Shown here: piece by piece, positions 61,698 to 64,000 of the stretch
Position numbering within the stretch: the stretch's first letter is position 1
How the letters are laid out: every line of letters starts with the position of its first letter
Assembly (NCBI RefSeq): GCF_009649225.1
Contig: NZ_WJPP01000005.1
Location: forward strand, 134,001-198,000
Source: Spiribacter salilacus
Lineage (GTDB): Bacteria > Pseudomonadota > Gammaproteobacteria > Nitrococcales > Nitrococcaceae
Reading direction: 5' to 3'
DNA length: 64,000 bases
The notes under the pieces: model-generated
Database searches by the model: none
The model's input: the letters and a program-made list of their open reading frames with translations, nothing else
Told to the model about the DNA's origin: nothing
Program-made: the position numbers and the translations under genes

Positions 61698-62536
61698 TAT
61701 GGGGCGTGGCCGGGGCGGCTGGCCGGGCCGGCGTCGGCCTTCAGCAGGTCGCGGACAATCGCTGCAAACATACCGACCATCAGCCCAAGCAGCGCGCCAA
61801 GTGTTAGTAATAAGCGCGCAGACGGGCCCTCTGGCGTGTTTGAGCGCATTGTAGATCGGACAATTTCGGTGGGAGCCGACGCGGCCAGCGCCCCCTCAAG
61901 CTGCCAGCGATCTCGCTCATAGGCGGCGCGGTCAGACTGACGGGTTTGAGCCAGGATGCGATCGGCCAGCAGGTTGATGGCGGCCGAAATTTCCTCAGAG
62001 TGGGTGCCGTTGGGCTGCACCGTTTGACTTAAGCGAGCAATCTCTTCCTGTAAAAAGGTGAGCTGCGACTGCAGGGCGGCCACGCGTTGGTTGAGCTTCT
62101 GCTCATGCTCCTGAACAATTTCGTTGGCCACCGCCTCAAGCAAGGCTTCGAATGGCTCGGCCTGCTCGATGGTGACCACACCGTACAGACGGATATAACC
62201 CGCTGCGCTATCGGCCACTGCCGCTGATGGGCGTGGCAAACCGGATTCAGCAAACTCGGCGTTGTAAACCTGACGGGCAAGGACTTCTTGTATTCGGCTG
62301 ACCACTGCCGCCGGCGTTTGGATTGGCTCAACGGCATCGCCCAACAGCGTGGGCTTTTCACCCACCGCCAGCATCATATCCATATTGTAAGCCGGTGTGC
62401 GCGTGAAGGTGTACGCTGCCGTTGCGGCAAAAATAATGATAAATATCAAAGCGATGAGCCACTTCTGCCGGGCAAGCATCTGCCCGATTTCCGCCAAACT
62501 CACCTCATCATCTGCCGCCGCCGCTTGGTTTGCCAT
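61697..62536 (-). CDS. Wzz-type chain-length determinant protein
   Basis: 279 residues. One N-terminal helix (WLIALIFIIIFAATAAYTF) after an EIGQMLARQK start, a long periplasmic part with coiled-coil heptads (EQKLNQRVAALQSQLTFLQE), and a C-terminal helix (LLLTLGALLGLMVGMFAAIV). Matches PCP/Wzz topology, which sets modal length of O-antigen or EPS. AGGGAGG precedes the ATG. First gene of the operon with the WecA-WaaL fusion. Confidence 0.8.
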   Translation of the reverse strand: MANQAAAADDEVSLAEIGQMLARQKWLIALIFIIIFAATAAYTFTRTPAYNMDMMLAVGEKPTLLGDAVEPIQTPAAVVSRIQEVLARQVYNAEFAESGLPRPSAAVADSAAGYIRLYGVVTIEQAEPFEALLEAVANEIVQEHEQKLNQRVAALQSQLTFLQEEIARLSQTVQPNGTHSEEISAAINLLADRILAQTRQSDRAAYERDRWQLEGALAASAPTEIVRSTMRSNTPEGPSARLLLTLGALLGLMVGMFAAIVRDLLKADAGPASRPGHAP

Positions 62537-62693
62537 TTAACCTCCCTATCGAATGCCAGTTGCGTTGGTCTATTAGACGGGCATGATAACGGGTTTTAGT
62601 TGGGCATGGCACGCGTTGCGGATAATGCTTGATGTAGGGTAACGGTTACGGGGTAGGCCCAGCGCCGGGGGTTTGGTACCTCCTTCAGCGCCC

Positions 62694-62750
62694 CTAGGAA
62701 AATTTCTGAATATTGGCAATGGCATTCTCGAAATGCATAGATTTTCCTAG
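62694..62750. repeat. Inverted repeat with nested hairpin
   Basis: Perfect 10-base arms CTAGGAAAAT (62694-62703) and ATTTTCCTAG (62741-62750) enclose 37 bases that themselves hold GCATT-CTCGA-AATGC. A second palindrome, AAAAACCGGTTTTT, follows at about 62777. The gap 62537-62812 between Wzz and VapC contains no gene. Confidence 0.6.
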
Positions 62751-62812
62751 AGAGCGTATGACACCAACACCTTGGTCAAAAACCGGTTTTTCGCACACGG
62801 CCAGCTCGTAAC

Positions 62813-63229
62813 CTAAAAACTACTCAGCCCTAAGCCCCGTGCGGCGGCAGCCAGCTTCTGATCAAACGTGGCAAGCCACGCATCGGCGCGCAGCGCGAGA
62901 TCTAAGTAGGTGGCATCGTAGGCGCTCAGGTTCATGCGCCGGGCAAGCAACATAACGGCCTCTTGTCTGGCTGCAGATGGTGTGGCGTCAGTTTCGATGG
63001 GTAACTGGGAAAGGCGGGTTAAATAGACGCTAATCTGTGCCTCAGTTACCACACCGCGGCGCTCGGCAACCAACAGGGCATTGGCCACCTCAATATGCCA
63101 TAGCGCGGGCACCCACGCCGATTGTGTTTCCAGATTATCTAGGAGCTGGTCCGCTTGCGCTACCTCTTCCGGCGCCTGCCGCTCAAAAATCCACGCAAGC
63201 GCCGCAGAAGCATCGAGCACAACATTCAT
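62813..63229 (-). CDS. vapC: PIN-domain VapC-type toxin
   Basis: 138 residues. VVLDASAALAWIFE (first Asp), WHIEVANALLVAER (Glu), LSAYDATYLDLALRADAWLA (YDATYLDLA, third acid) and LATFDQKLAAAA (final Asp) are the PIN acid quartet. VapC toxins cut tRNA or rRNA. Overlaps the antitoxin stop by 4 bases. Confidence 0.9.
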   Translation of the reverse strand: MNVVLDASAALAWIFERQAPEEVAQADQLLDNLETQSAWVPALWHIEVANALLVAERRGVVTEAQISVYLTRLSQLPIETDATPSAARQEAVMLLARRMNLSAYDATYLDLALRADAWLATFDQKLAAAARGLGLSSF

Positions 63230-63468
63230 CGCCGCCCCTCAGCAACCCAGCCCCGAATCTCAGCATCCGAAACACCGCGCACCTTTGGTATGGCACGCAT
63301 CGCGGCAATTGCCTCGCGTCGCGCAACCTCAGTGCCTACGCTAACAGGCACTAAATCTGCCACCGGATCACCCCGTAAAGTAATGGTATAGCGCTGACCG
63401 CGCTGAACATCACGCAGCAATGCCGACAGCTTAGTTTTGGCCTCGTAAGACCCAATTTCAGATTTCAT
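63226..63468 (-). CDS. Phd/YefM-type antitoxin
   Basis: 80 residues. SEIGSYEAKTKLSALLRDVQ and YTITLRGDPVADLVPV form the Phd/YefM DNA-binding fold; the C-terminal helical tail (REAIAAMRAI) contacts the toxin. Paired with VapC downstream, ATGA-type overlap. Intact pair. Confidence 0.9.
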   Translation of the reverse strand: MKSEIGSYEAKTKLSALLRDVQRGQRYTITLRGDPVADLVPVSVGTEVARREAIAAMRAIPKVRGVSDAEIRGWVAEGRR

Positions 63469-63519
63469 TTTTATACCAACTGGTCTATTAACTAGTCGTA
63501 AAGATTAACATAAATTTCG

Positions 63520-64000
63520 CTAGGCAGCGCATGACGCCAGTTCCATCGCACTAAAAGGCGGCAGCCGATTGGGGCGCACCTCAACGCTCGAAGCCAATCG
63601 CGTCTTAAACCGGGCAACATCATCGGCGGCGGCTAAAAACGCAATGCGATAAGGGCCGGATAGCCACCGCTGGAAGGCAGCGAAAGAAAGGGCCTTCATC
63701 GTTAACGAGCGGGCGTTAGCCAGCCGAAACGCCTTGAACTCCGCTTTGGCGATTGACCAATGGGTTGCTGCCTCATCATCGTCTAAATCCAACTCAGCAG
63801 AGATCGACCGCTGGCCGTGCCTTTTCAGCCGGCCCATCACGGCTTTTCCCACAAAATGCAGATAAAAGCGAAACACCACCACCTTAACGGGCGCTGTTTT
63901 GACGGGCGCTGTTTTGACAGGCGCTGTTCCTAAATAAGCCTCAACTAAACGCCAGCTTGGATCTTCTGCCTCAGGCGCAGCCAACCACGCCCGCAAACCC
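63520..64000 (-). CDS. Unknown protein, probably running past the window end
   Basis: The frame is open to base 64000 (a TTG at 63996 is the only initiator seen), so the N-terminus may be outside. The visible ~159 residues have a repeat APVKTAPVKTAPVK near the start, then a basic KVVVFRFYLHFVGKAVMGRL region and a helical end. No family recognised. Stop is 51 bases before the antitoxin gene. Confidence 0.5.
   Translation of the reverse strand, partial: GLRAWLAAPEAEDPSWRLVEAYLGTAPVKTAPVKTAPVKVVVFRFYLHFVGKAVMGRLKRHGQRSISAELDLDDDEAATHWSIAKAEFKAFRLANARSLTMKALSFAAFQRWLSGPYRIAFLAAADDVARFKTRLASSVEVRPNRLPPFSAMELASCAA
63887..63931. repeat. Three tandem 15-base units
   Basis: ACGGGCGCTGTTTTG (63887-63901) is repeated exactly at 63902-63916 and imperfectly at 63917-63931. 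In the unknown protein it gives three APVKT-like units. Size suits slippage variation. Confidence 0.8.

Noticed and set aside
1-64000. tRNA, rRNA or CRISPR arrays
   Set aside because: No regularly spaced repeat-spacer pattern and no tRNA- or rRNA-like sequence noticed on reading; a dedicated scan was not possible.

Overview
The window looks like a surface-polysaccharide (O-antigen/exopolysaccharide) island of a Gram-negative bacterium, most likely a gammaproteobacterium. Reasons: a Wzz-type chain-length protein, a WecA-like initiating transferase, an O-antigen-ligase-like domain, an autotransporter-type outer-membrane esterase, and an RfaH-type ops element (GGCGGTAGCGTGC) ahead of a MarR-type EPS regulator. 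The genus cannot be read from the sequence. Coding density is high, start/stop overlaps (ATGA, TAATG) are the rule, and most genes are on the minus strand.

Layout. 1-16 kb: a truncated acyltransferase, a flippase-like membrane protein, a GDSL autotransporter, several multi-helix GT-C glycosyltransferases, a GtrA/DPM1-like pair, an LtaS/MdoB-like phosphoglycerol-transferase relative and a UDP-glucuronate 4-epimerase. 16-25 kb: one tightly coupled minus-strand operon (UDP-sugar dehydrogenase, WsaF-like and GT2 rhamnosyltransferase-like enzymes, a methyltransferase-GT9 protein split by a frameshift). 25.4-29.9 kb: an IS3 remnant, an AT-richer glycosyl/flippase cassette, a GT4 and an orphan CopG antitoxin. 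30-33 kb: RES-Xre toxin-antitoxin with twin operators, then an RloA/RloB-like defence pair. 33-46 kb: asparagine synthase and GTs/methyltransferases, interrupted by IS3 debris, a broken DUF433/DUF5615 module and a Fic remnant. 46-50 kb: a scrapyard of HEPN, KTSC, DUF2188 and HNH genes lying among scattered fragments of a UDP-glucuronate decarboxylase (UDP-xylose synthase) gene. 50-57 kb: an unusual cassette (sugar nucleotidyltransferase, glycosyltransferase-uronate-isomerase-like fusion, PfkA-like kinase, WavE-like protein) followed upstream by a PglK-like ABC flippase. 57-64 kb: HepT/MntA, the MarR-EPS regulator with operator and ops, a GNAT/DUF1778 TA pair, a WecA-WaaL fusion, Wzz, and a Phd/VapC pair.

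How they fit. WecA-like initiation at undecaprenyl phosphate, many cytoplasmic GT2/GT4/GT9/GT61 transferases, PglK-like ATP-driven flipping, and periplasmic GT-C decoration, Wzz control and ligation give a nearly complete lipid-linked glycan route. The precursor genes present point to uronic or aminouronic acids; rhamnose is suggested only by the transferases, because no dTDP-rhamnose genes are in the window. The glycan genes are punctuated by at least five toxin-antitoxin-like modules, several of them decayed, and by IS3 debris, as expected for a locus that recombines often. The most unusual content is the 50-55.5 kb cassette, the fusion proteins, and the UDP-xylose synthase gene broken at several places.
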